Source: Tubiluchus corallicola
Taxonomy: Eukaryota > Priapulida > Priapulimorpha > Priapulimorphida > Tubiluchidae
Direction: 5' to 3'
Assembly (NCBI GenBank): GCA_030141605.1
Contig: JAQGDQ010000073.1
Span: 592,501-656,500 of the forward strand
Length of the DNA stretch: 64,000 bases
The translations under genes and the position numbers were made by a program. Below are positions 20,139-31,800 of the stretch, in pieces (the first letter of the stretch is position 1; each line of letters opens with the position of its first letter). Under the pieces are notes generated by a model that did not search any database, was not told where the DNA came from, and was given only the letters and a program-made list of their open reading frames with translations.

Positions 20139-20440
20139 GGCGCAATGGCGTACCTTTCAACTTTCCTCGTGGGGAGGTTGCGGCTGAGTACATAAGACTT
20201 CCGCGCTTCGTGTGTCTACCGTGGGTTCGATACCCGCTCTGGCAGTTATCATTTATAAAGATTGGGTATAGAGGCAGAATGTATATACACCAGAATGTGT
20301 TTGAGATGCCTCTGTTCGTTCAGTAGCTCATCTTAGAGGGATGCTCTTGATAATGAGTCAGGCTGCAGTCAAGCCATAACGATCTTGATTAAGCACTTTA
20401 AGTGCTTTCTGGAGAGTATAAAAAAATCAAGTGATATATG
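20139..20440 (+). mobile_element. tRNA-derived SINE (family B, best copy)
   Basis: The head carries a perfect B-box-type sequence (GGGTTCGATACCC near 20223), as in pol III genes. The body contains the CTCATCTTAGAGGGATGCTC and TGATAATGAGTCAGGCTGC blocks shared with the copies near 9380-9440 and 36750-36800. It is the longest of the three copies and the best guide to the family consensus. Confidence 0.6.
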
Positions 20441-20466
20441 TGTTTTAAAGGGTGGCGTAATTCTCA

Positions 20467-20552
20467 CCTAATCCAAAACATGCCGGGAATCGAACTCAGG
20501 CCGCCCGCGTAGCAGGCAAGCATTCTACGTATGAACCATTAAAATGATTAGG
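20467..20552 (-). pseudogene. tRNA-Gly-like pseudogene or SINE head
   Basis: Read on the minus strand, about 60 bases (20540 to 20481) closely match the intact tRNA-Gly(GCC) at 44362-44432: A-box-like TGGTTCATACGTAGAATGC, CCTGC(T/C)ACGCGGGCGGCC anticodon arm, and B box GAGTTCGATTCCCGGC. The anticodon position reads GCT instead of GCC, and the D loop differs. The acceptor stem of the gene is not kept. Instead an unrelated inverted repeat, CCTAATC/GATTAGG, flanks the copy. It is most likely a decayed tRNA copy. Confidence 0.6.
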
Positions 20553-21136
20553 CATTAAACTGGTTTTGATGCTTCATCATCTGCGAAGCACAACAGCTGG
20601 TTACGTAGCCGTGTAGCTGTAGTTGCGTACTGGATGTCTTTCTACGAAAGCGTATTTCATACCGGTTATAAACAGTTTTTTTTGTAATAGAATATCATGG
20701 ACCTAATACGCTTTCGTATTTTTCACACTATAGATTTTTAAAAAAAATGATAGACAATCAGTAAAGTTTATCTGGCCTAGTAATTTAGTTGAGAAGCCCA
20801 GAAAAAACTAATTAATCGAAGTGAGTGGATTAAAAAATTAAAAATATGGGGTTAATGGCTGGACATTCGACCAAAACAAGTGAACGTTTTAAATCCGCTT
20901 TCTTTTGAATGGATGTTACCATATACGAATCACCTTGCATTATAATGCAACTACATGCAGCACACTGAACCCAATGTAAAATTGCACTTGAAATGTCTCC
21001 TACTAGCACTTTAATTTGTAAAGCAATTATTCTAACAGTACCACTCTTAAGGTTACCATGTGATGTGACATTTTGAGCTACCTATCTATTTACCTGCTTA
21101 CTTACCTAACTATTGTCCACTTATCTATCTACCAGA

Positions 21137-21243
21137 CTACCTACCTACCTACCTACCTACCTACCTACCTACCTACCTACCTACCTACCTACCTACCTAC
21201 CTACCTACCTACCTACCTACTTAACTAACTTACCTACCTACCT
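21137..21243. repeat. (CTAC)n tetranucleotide repeat
   Basis: About 21 perfect CTAC units run to 21220. A short interruption and three further units follow at 21231-21243. Degenerate CTAT/TTAC units extend the tract leftward from about 21075. Confidence 0.93.
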
Positions 21244-22604
21244 AACAAACTGTCTATAAATTTGTGTACTTTTGAAATTTGAATGCTTACTAAATATAGC
21301 TGTTAAAAGTGAATTAGAGTCAGCTTGCGCTTATTTCGCTATAGGCCTATGCCCTGTAAATTACTTAAACAATTTATAGATAAAAGCGATGAAGGGGAGA
21401 CAATTGTATAAAGGGCAAACAACAGTGGTAATATTTATTCCTCTAGAAATACACTGCACTAAGTTCAACTTATTGATAATTCAAACGACACTGCTTTGTA
21501 GATCCAGAACAGATCAAAATCCGAAATCACTCATTTTTAAAATCATATGAGATACATCAATAGTATATAAATCGTTGCTCTAATTGCTACTCCTTAATCT
21601 TCTTTGTTCAATGGCTTCCAGGAATAATCTTGTATACGCAGGAATGCTCCCATCCTTGGCATGCCAATGATCTGAACTCAAGTTTGCCCTCAGCTGACAA
21701 CAAAGCTTGATCTTGAACGCACGTGAAACCATTCTAATTATAACTCTGACTACGCAGTTAGCATGGTTTCAGTCAATGCTCCCCGTGCTGCATGAATTAG
21801 CTGTTTTCTTTGTGTAACTTCTTCAGATTTTATGAGACTGGTAGAACAGTAGAATGGAGGCTCATACACTCCATTCCCTCTTCGAACTTACGTCTCTTCA
21901 GCTGTTATTTCAAAAACTCGTGATCGGCAGTGTGTAGTATAAGTCGTGTTTTGTTTTAGTTTCCGACAAGTTTTAGATTCTTAGTGCCAAGAGAAAATAA
22001 CTTTCACCGTTCAGGTAGGCTTAGAATTATCGGTTTTTAATTATTTATAGACTTCATTTAAAATTATTAACTCCACAATTCATGAATTTTTGAAATCAAA
22101 CTTAACTGTCCGAAAGGAAAAACAAGGGGTGGTGTGGTCTAGTGTATCGGTTTTCGGTCAAGTTTTAATCTCTCCAGTTCACTAATTGTGGTTTCATTTT
22201 ATGAATCATCAGCTTTGTTATTGATTAAACAGCGAATTAACCTCATCAGCATAGAAAAAAATTTAAAATCCTACGTTGCAGCCTATCTTTGGAAAATTAT
22301 ATCGGTAAAGGGACATTTTTACATAAAACTTTGGAAGATTTGGCCTAAGACCAGACCCAATTTTATATCAGGTTTGGTGTCATTGGCGGGAACACTGGTT
22401 TATAATGTTGACATTGAAATCGATCACACAAAATTTACAATTCATAGTTTAAAATTTTATACTTTGCATGCAAATGTCTACACAACGTGGCTCCAGGTTA
22501 TTTGTGAAACAAATAAAAGCTTTCGCAGTTCGGACACGTTCTTTTTTCTCAGGCTGAACAGGCTATCATTCTAGATGTGCCTGTAATCGTCGTAAAACGT
22601 TTCC

Positions 22605-22725
22605 AGGTGTTTTTCTGTAGCTGGCCCCAGAGAATGGAACAAACTCCCACTTGATCCGCATTGTTGCACTAAATTTGATGTGTGCAAGAAAAAACCCAAG
22701 ACACGTCTGTTGATTTTAGCCTTTT
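22605..22725 (+). mobile_element. Non-LTR retrotransposon relic (RT C-terminal end)
   Basis: The frame from 22608 reads CFSVAGPREWNKLPL and then continues to KKKPKTRLL. That is the usual wording at the end of LINE reverse transcriptases (F-S-V-A-x-P-R-x-W-N-x-L-P, followed some 20 to 30 residues later by F-K-x-x-L-K-x-x-L). Upstream sequence is out of frame and not alignable by eye, so only the tail of an old copy survives. Confidence 0.6.
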
Positions 22726-23321
22726 CCAACCAAGTTTGCTACAACTATTGTATAATTTCATGTTGCGTACAGTGTCTGGTTTAAACTCACTGGGTTTTGT
22801 TGTGATTTGTGTACATTTTAAGTATAATGTTGACTCAATTTTTTGAGCCATTGAATTTGTAGCTAAATTTTTATAATTAATTCGTGTAATAAATAATAAA
22901 ATAAGAAGAAGTTCTTAACCACTATAAGGGTTTGTTACATCATTTGTTTTAATTAAATAAGTATATTAACTAATAATTCTGAACTCTGTGGAAGGACCGA
23001 AGTTAATACTTCTTTGTGCAAAATATCGTTGCCAAAATATCTGTTGGTTCCAGAGACATGTCCTTCTAGGCAAAGCCAGTGGACACTGAATGTAAGGAAC
23101 TGCAGCAGAAAGTAAATAATAAAATTCGAACCCAGAAAACTAGAAATCGTGCATCTCATTCGATTGTGGTAAGAGAATGATTAATTCTTGAAAGCTTCGT
23201 AAACTACAAACTTTGGAAGATTTTGACCTAAGACTAGATTCAATCGTATAAGAAGTGAGGCGTCTCAGACATTGTAGCTAGTAGATCCGCCAAGCATCTA
23301 TTCCTACGCACCGCCATCCTT

Positions 23322-23348
23322 CTTCCGCTTCTTCTTCTTCTTCTTCTT
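23322..23348. repeat. (CTT)n microsatellite
   Basis: A short CTT trinucleotide run with one interruption. Confidence 0.85.
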
Positions 23349-24405
23349 TAAATAGCTGTTGATGGCTACGTGGTTTCGCCGGCACGTGAAGGCACACACG
23401 TCTGGCCAAGCAAGATTGTCGCAGGTTGATAGCAGCCTCAACGCTCATAATATTGCATCATGTAAGATTTTTATTTATGGTCACGATCATACCATATTTG
23501 AGACCGAGAACACGTTAATGGCATCGTGGATTTAAACTTCCAAGGCTCAGAATTGTTCCTCATAAATTGTTTAATCCTCGTAACTACAGCTAATAGAGTT
23601 TGGAAACGCAGATGGCTCTGTAGACAGAACCGACATGGTCTAATTCTATAAGAAAAAGTCGATTTCCTAGGGCATTAATAATACTATGTAGATATTTTCA
23701 AATTCGAAAAAAATCAAAAAAGCAAAGTAAAAAAATTATAAATACCTAATTTTTGTTTTAATTTTTTATGACGCGCTTTCAATTTTTTTCTTTGCAGTTT
23801 TTTGTTTTTCGCAAGAAGTATGGATTTTTTGCTGTGCAGTACTGAGTTTCAAAATGTTTGGGTGCTCGCGGTGAACACAATTTTGCATTTGACTTTCGAC
23901 AGAGGAAAGGACTGTGCCAATATAGACAACTTGTTAACTGTCAGACTTATTGTTATACAAAACAGAAATTTGTCGTTTAAAAATAGAAAGATTTGCGTTT
24001 AGCCTTTTAATTGGACAAGGTAATTTCAAAGAATTTTTTACTGCATTGGATATGCAGATACTGACGTATGCGAATGTAAGAACGCCATCTAGTCGATACA
24101 ACCAAAAGAAATGCCTTAACAGATAAATTACCAACATTAGATATAAATCATATTATAGGCGAACGTAATGCAGAAGTTCTAAAAGCATTTATCAGTTTAG
24201 CAATGGACGACTTTCTGGCTAGTTTAACGCAAAAACTTTATAAATAATTTTGTCGAAATAGGAAGGCCAAATTGTTATACTAATATAGATATTGTTAGAT
24301 AAATTAGTAGATAAAATTGTGATATTAACTTATATGTGCATATTTAACTCCTGGTTAAAGAGGGCATCACTTGTGCATACTGTATTTGTGTTCAAATAAA
24401 AGACT

Positions 24406-24534
<129 letters not shown>

Positions 24535-24623
24535 TGTGTTGCACAAGCATTTATTCATGATTCTGTGCTTTAGGAGCACACGTATCTGTCAAGCTGGAAA
24601 GAATAAGGAAAGATCCTGTAAGA

Positions 24624-26559
24624 ATGTCAGCCGGAAAAGCGGTGACCCGCGTCGTACATCGTTGTGACGACTGCAAGGAAAATCAAAAGTTGGGTGAGTT
24701 CTAATTTACATTTACAAAATTAATGATAATTGATAATAATAATTTGCAGTTTATTATAACTATTAATTAACTATTTAGCTATTTGGTTTGTTGACTGATG
24801 ATTAGGTAGATGGTTGGCTGATTGATTGCTTGGTAGACTTGTTGGTTGGTCGAAATAGGTCAACTATTTATTGCATGATTTGTTTTCTTTTGAAAATGTT
24901 TTTACCATTTTCAGATTTGTCAGAATGCTTGCTCAAGTCCATGCCAGACGCTGTCTTTCATTTATTGAGGAATACAACAGTTTTGAGTTGCAATTTATCC
25001 CGGAACTGCGTCACACGAATACCACCAAAACTACCGTTGTATTTTAACTTTCTATTGGGTGAGTAAAATGTTTAATTGTGCGCTTTATTATCAAGCAGAA
25101 CAGATTTCGCTTCTCTTTATGCTGATTTGGCTTAAACACCGTATATTGAATTTTGGTTTGTTGGTTGGCTATGTGAAGTAATGCGCATGAACTCATAACT
25201 TGGATTCAAGACTTAACCCTGATTCTGATGAAAAATTATAACAATATAAAAAAGTAATAACAATGCGGTTTTATTAATAAAATATAATAAGCGTAGCATA
25301 TCCTACTCAAGCGTGACAACAAGGATGACGTTTGCAGCCTCCACCAAACTGGATGTGTGAATGATAAGAACGTGTAGTAATAATAACACTTCTTAATTGA
25401 CACCACTGAGTTGATCCTTAATTATGCTGAATTAACGATTAAATTGGAGTCAACATGGTTCCATGCAAAACGCAATAATGCAATGCAATGCATTGCAAAC
25501 GTAATGCAATAGAGGTTTCGGAACTTTTTAAAGCTATAAACAGCTACACAAAGAACGCCAATTGTACTTTTCAGTTATACAGGCTTGCAATAGATTCCAA
25601 TAGTTAATGTTTTACTGCAAACGCCTTTACCTCGCAACATCCCACATCCCTCCTTAACATTTAAAAAGCATCTGTAATTCTTAAAAAATCTGTAAATTTT
25701 CAGATCTTGACATATCTTACAACAATCTGACGTCCCTTCCGAATGAAATCGGTAGGCTTAAGGATCTTCGGTCCTTGAATATCACGGAGAACAAATTTTG
25801 CGAGATGCCAGAAGCAATTTATCAGTGTGCTAAGTTAAAAGAGTTGATAGCGGAAAACAACGAAATACAAGGTAAGCTTACAGAAAGAATAATGTGTCGA
25901 AGAAACCTTTTTACTATATCACTTTGCAACTGTACATATAACTGAGGTTAGGGGAGAAGCAAGTATTAAAAAGTAAGTTAAAGTAAAAGTAAAATGTAAA
26001 TCAGCAAATATTGTTAGCATTATGACACTCACTGTTTGTTCAACCGAGCTTGTATTTGGTTTTGACTTCATCTTGGAGCTTCAAGTTAGAATTCTGAAAA
26101 CGCCAACATTAGAAGTCTTGTAAAAAAGAAAAATAATAAAAAAATATTTTTTTCCGAAAAGTTTATGCAATAAATGAAACATTTTATTGTCACAGAAAAG
26201 CAAATTTCATGCAATGAAAAGTGAAGCTGATAAAAGCAACAGCAGCAACAAAGACAACGACAACGACGACAACAACAACAGCAGCAGCAGCAGCAACAAC
26301 AACAACAACAACAGCGACAGCGACAGCACCAGCACCAGCAAAAGCAACATCAACAACAGAACTATCGTTAGTTTCATTTTTTCCAGACGTGGACGTTGAC
26401 AAACTGAAGCAAATCAGACCGCTGAGGAAAATAAACTTGGTCGGAAATCCTATTGCCGCCACCTCGCGTGAAAAATTGAAATTAATGAGCAAGAACGTTA
26501 CAGTGGAACTTTCAGCCTATCGCGAAAGTGACGAATGCAAATTTGGGGGTGTGGACTAA
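24624..26559 (+). CDS. LRRC20: Leucine-rich repeat-containing protein 20 (LRRC20-like)
   Basis: Four coding exons (24624-24693, 24915-25058, 25704-25871, 26387-26559) join to 184 codons plus stop, the length I recall for vertebrate LRRC20. All three introns are phase 1 and each splits an Asp codon (residues 24, 72 and 128). The protein is a small solenoid of LRRs: LDLSECLLKSMP (about 23-34), LDLDISYNNLTSLPNEI (71-87), RSLNITENKFCEMP, then KELIAENNEIQDVDVDKL and RKINLVGNP. The N-terminus (MSAGKAVTRVVHRC) and the order of repeats match LRRC20, with no signal peptide or membrane segment, so it is probably intracellular. Its molecular role is not established. Sites are GTGAGT/CAG, GTGAGT/CAG and GTAAGC/CCAG. 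A TTCATG-type acceptor-like CTTTAG at 24568-24573 could mark an intron in the 5' UTR. Confidence 0.88.
26226..26350 (+). repeat. Impure CAA/CAG/GAC trinucleotide tract in LRRC20 intron 3
   Basis: A run of CAACAG, GACAAC and AGCACC type triplets lies just upstream of the exon 4 acceptor. It is open in the exon 4 frame from an ATG at 26221, reading as Thr/Ala-rich sequence. Retention of this intron end, or a start inside it, would encode a different N-terminus joined to the last LRR. Confidence 0.8.
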
Positions 26560-26855
26560 CATCGGAGAAGAATGTGATACTTTAAAAATTAAATTTTAAT
26601 GTTCATATTTCTGAGTTATTAGTATTTAATTTACAAATTGTGTTTATAAACTCGAAACCTGTGATGTTTAACAATGTTATTTCTCCGGTGCTATGTATAA
26701 TCAAGGACCTCTATTTAGTTAAAATGTGTAAAGATAAACTATGTGATAAACGGTGAAGAGTTCAGATGTGATAAAACAATAACAAACAAGTAAATAAATA
26801 ATCAGCTAAAATCGTGTGCTACAATTATTATATAAGAATATGGAAGAAATTCTGA

Positions 26856-26861
26856 AATAAA
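26856..26861 (+). terminator. Poly(A) signal candidate for LRRC20
   Basis: AATAAA about 300 bases after the LRRC20 stop. An earlier AATAAA at 26793 and a later one near 27417 are alternatives. Confidence 0.4.
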
Positions 26862-28801
26862 GTTTAAATTAAAAAATTCAATATGGCTCTGAAAATATAT
26901 TTCAATTTTCTAATTACGCAGTTGAATATGTAGTTATTTATTATATCTGTATGTATTTTTTCATACTTAAACACAATCTACGGCTTTTGGGGTAGTATTA
27001 ATATATTATGTAAACTTAAATGTAAAATTGATATTATTTAAACTAATATTAATGTAAACTTAAAGCGAAGTTTATTATTTAGTTACTTTTACTTTTATAT
27101 TAAAAATATGTATATATAGGAAGACGATTTCATGAAATTTTGAAAAATTGCTAATTTATTCTTAAGTTAAGTGCGTGCTATTTTATTAGGCTGACTGCAG
27201 TGCAGTACACATAGGAATGCAGAAGGATGTACTTTGCCAGTCAACTTGTATTTGCATGTTATTTTTAACGTGGATATATTTACCACCGTGCATTATAATT
27301 GTACAGATATAGATATATACATCTAGTTTGAAGTATTGAAAAGAATAACGGTTAAACGCTTAACAGCATTATTATTATACAGTAATTTATGTGCCTGGAA
27401 TGCTTTGTACAATAGAAATAAAAATATCATGCATTAGCAACATTATTTTATTATTTTTTCTAAAAGAAAGGACGACATGCGTTGGAAACAAGTTATTTTC
27501 TTTTAAAATCTTTTATTAAAAAGTGGTTGCATACTAATGTATGCCGATGTAAGATTTAGAAAAGCATTACTCATTTTAGTCTGAGAATTAAGGAACAATA
27601 AAACCAGACCTCTATCTGATCTGAATAATGTTTTGTGGTTACATATTCCTGAGTTCGATTTTTTACAGCTGTGAACTGACTTGTTTATTTTCATTTAAGA
27701 ATCTACTTTATAAAACACAAAAAACGGTTCTTGTACACAAAGCTAATTCACTGCCATCGTTCATGAAATTGGTATATCCTCCTTATGTACACCCTGTACA
27801 TGCAAAAGTGCACAGGTTAATGCGAAATAAACTCCAATATCTCAGCAAAACCGAACTTTGCTCAGTAAGACATTTCTTAAATGCATCCATAACAGTACTA
27901 ATAATCATCTTAACTTTCTAAATGCTGAAATTAAAACGCGAAAGAATTTCAAATCTGTTCCATTAGTAACATACGGATTGAATTGACTTGCAGCCAATCA
28001 CCAACAATGCTTTCAGTCATTCATGTATGATATCCACCACGATTATTCACTGCATGTAGATAGTTTTGTTTGTTTCGCGCTGTTTGGGATAGAAAAAATA
28101 AGAAGAAAAAGAAGACGAACCAAAACAGAAGAAGAGAAATAAGAATGATTTAAAGCCCTTGACGGAGCATAGCGGTAGATCGTTACACCTACCATCTGAT
28201 AAATGCTAATTTTCATTTAACCGACCATCGCGCATGCGTACCTCCGCTCACTCTTCATTCACACCTCATGTAATGCAAGGCCAATGAAGCTAAGACGATC
28301 TTATTACTTTATTAGCCAAACGGAAAGTTTACCTTTCTGAGGTGTTTGTTTAAAATTATCTCTCTAGTAATCAAACGATCTTTATTTTAATCTGAAGATC
28401 GTCAAAGCATTTTTGAAAATAGACCCAGGAATGAGCCGTGGTTATTACACAACCCCTTCGTTATTGTTATGTTTGGCGGCAGTGCACTGTTGTTTATAGT
28501 TTTTAGAGAAGCAGTGGAATGACGTAGAATTTTCTGAACTAACAACAGCCAATTACTCTCCAGTTATGACCGTGTTTTAAGGCGAAGCATTCTAATAATC
28601 AACTAAGCACGGCGCAAACCACGCACACTTCGCCAACCCAAGACAGTCTCTGAGGCACAAGGGAAAAATATCGAATTTCGATAGCAATCAGTACTAATTA
28701 ATTTGCCTGGTTAGAGCCTCTGTGCAAATTTTGAGGTTTGTTGCTACAGAGAATATGGACAAAAATTTTCAACTTTGTTTTTATACCGGCAAATTTGACT
28801 C
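26862..28801. other. Spacer between LRRC20 and the PLC-X pair
   Basis: AT-rich DNA holding possible alternative 3' UTR of LRRC20. A 97-codon frame at 27628-27921 and its antisense partner have no recognisable domain. Nothing else is supported. Confidence 0.5.
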
Positions 28802-28807
28802 CTTTAT
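28802..28807 (-). terminator. Poly(A) signal of the distal PLC-X gene
   Basis: AATAAA on the minus strand about 20 bases beyond the stop codon of the gene at 28827-34171. The close spacing implies a very short 3' UTR. Confidence 0.5.
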
Positions 28808-28826
28808 TATTACTATTGTTATTAAT

Positions 28827-31800
28827 TCAGTAATTAACAAAAGCAAATGTAAAATGACAAATCATTACAACAAATGAGAAAATTTCTATTCTTTGATTTC
28901 CATTATAAAAATAGGAACGTCTTGAATACCTTTCATACGTTCGATAATTTATTCTTATTATGGCGTTAGTGATTTTCTCCATATGTGCGAAATCTACTAG
29001 CATTATATTGATTTCGTCATATCCTGCCATTACCCGATCCCATTCAAGCCAGTAGACAATATCTTGGTGAAGGTGTCGGGCGTACATTCCTAAATACTGA
29101 TCCTCATCTTGTATTATGTTATGATACACTCTCTCGGGTGGCAGAAACGCAGGTGTAATGTGGAATTTCAGATCGGACCTTGACCAGAAACGATAGTTGC
29201 GTTTTAGGTATGTCATCAACCGATCCACAGTTAGGCTATCGGTTTTATCGTTTTCCAGAGCATGCAGCTCCTTGCGATCCATGTGAACGTCGGTCCAGAC
29301 ATAGCTCGACCATCTCTGTTTGTGCGCTTCAGGATGTCGGTATATGAAAATAAGTTGATGTTTGTTCCTCCATAGTTCCTTTAAAGTGGGAAATCTATTG
29401 GCGTTTGATGGTGGTGGTGGCGCAACCACGTTGCCAAAAAATACTTTAATATCGTGAAGCACAGTTTCGTGCTGGACCGTTGGCATGTAAAATCCAGTGT
29501 ACTCAAGTATCACAACTTCCTTCCTATGTTCTCTAAGAAAAGAACGAATGTCTTTTATAACTTCACGCACAGGTTTCCCAAGAAAGCCATGCGTAAAGTT
29601 AACTTTTCCATATCGATAAGCAAGCGCACCTTCAAAATATCGCACGCCAACTTTCAGTTGCTCCTTAGGAGAAATAAACTGACTTTGACACCAATTCTGC
29701 AAAAGTCAAATCACAAATATAATTAGGTGCTGTAAAATAGGCATGCACCAGATAGCACTTAGGATGTATGTGTTCAGAATGTGTCACGATGGACTCAGCA
29801 GAACATCAGGATAAATTGGCAGGTTGGCTAAAATAGAGATTGTTAACCTAGAATGTGCCTTTTATGTGGCAACACTGGCTTTCTGTTTTGGGTTTCGCTG
29901 TAGAAAGTGCTTTTATATATTTTGCAATATTGTACGGCAGATTGGTACGTAGCACCTGCCTGATTATCACAGCTGTCATCGCCATACCTAGCAGACGTAC
30001 TGCTATCTAACATCACTGTTCCTACTTGCTGTACAGTCAGGCATCTCTGTACTTACATGATGTATTGCATCCGGTATCACTATCAATTTAGCGTCATCAA
30101 ACTTGTTAACCATAAACAGGTGTCAAACAGGCCTCCCATACCTAACATCATTGCACCTATCTAAAGAGTCATGTCTGCTATCACCTGGGTACTTTTTTAC
30201 TTTTTGCATCATACTTATTTATTTATTTACTTTTATTTCACATTCATTAAAATATATATTGAAAAATAAACTATAAAACAATGAAAACATGAATGTGGGC
30301 AGAGACGTAAAGAGACAAGCTGCTTACATACACCTATCATACACAAGCTGTTTATCAAAACTCAAAAACTCCAATCTACTTTTGAAAAGTTTAGCCAGCA
30401 GTGATCAGACGCGCATCATTTACTGAACTGGGTAAGAAAGTCTACACTTGAACAACACGGTTGGAGAAAAAATACCCAAAATCTCTACGAACATACACTT
30501 GAGACTATGGTTACTTTTTGTCCACTGAGTGAGTACTCTTGTAAAATGTTTTTCGGAAATCATAGGTATATGGTTTACCGCATATTACGTCACTGTACTT
30601 CGATGATGTGCACTATGCTGGCTGGGATGGATCGCCGTATCTACCCATTGCACCTGATCTGCATTATCCTACTTTTGTGATATACAGCATATATGTGATA
30701 AGACATCACTGTACTTAAACGGATGTACTGCATCTGGCATCTGCTTGGCTCACTATCCATCCCTAATATATCCCATCTACATCACTGTACTTCACTACCA
30801 TAACCCACATTTACATCAATATACCTATGTGATGTACTGCATTTCACGTCAATTGTGTTTACCTAATGTACCTTCTCTGCCATCGGCGCATCTACTGAAC
30901 ATCAGTATACTCACTGCAACAATCACCTCAGAGGACAAACCGAACGCACTTGTAATTCAACAAAAAAGCCTAGATACAACTTCAGAATTAAATTAGTTCA
31001 AAATAGAAAAACACTAACGTCTAAAAATTGACGTACTACTTAGTAGATTCCATAGCGATAATGAAAGTTTTACATTTTCTAATTTAGCTTCATCAAATTT
31101 GTTAGCTATTATGCGTTAGTGCCGCAAACTATCACGTAGCGAAGAAAAGTAACTACGACAACTCAAACACTAAGTAATAATCAACTCTAACTAATCTATT
31201 AATTCAAAGTAAAATTTAACATTAAAAGAAACAGGCTTATATCCAAATAGTATACCATGCAGACTAGTTTATCGAGATTCAAACAGCCCCCTCCATTCGC
31301 ATCTGCCATGTTGCTTTCGTTAATTGCTTTCATCAATAGATATAAACTGTTGTAACCCAGTCCACTAGATATAACGTTTCATGAATAGCAGTCCAAAACG
31401 GCTGTGTTCCAGTGCTAGCTCTTTCGTTATTCTATCTCATTAGCGAAAAAGATATCTACTTCTACACCAACGTCCATTCCATATCAGTATTTCGTAGGTC
31501 ACACTATTACATCAAGTCGAAAACACCAATCACAAATAACAAGTCAGCTCCTTGAAGAGAGAGACGTTACGGGCATGAGGTACAACTAACTCAGATGCAG
31601 GCAAATTCAGTATTTATAACTCTTAGAGTATGCACACGGAGCTTGTAATGTCACATATTTACCAGGAAGTACTGAACATCTTTTTTAAGCCTTATTGTTT
31701 GCTACTCATCACTGACCACCGCAGAGAATTTAAACAAGCTAATTACACAATACCGAGGGCATCTACTTGCTTATCATAGATAATAATTAAGCCGCATTAA

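Noticed and set aside
22188-22574. 128-codon plus-strand frame
   Set aside because: No domain or signal recognised, and it sits between a SINE-head-like segment and a LINE relic, so it is probably repeat-derived or chance.
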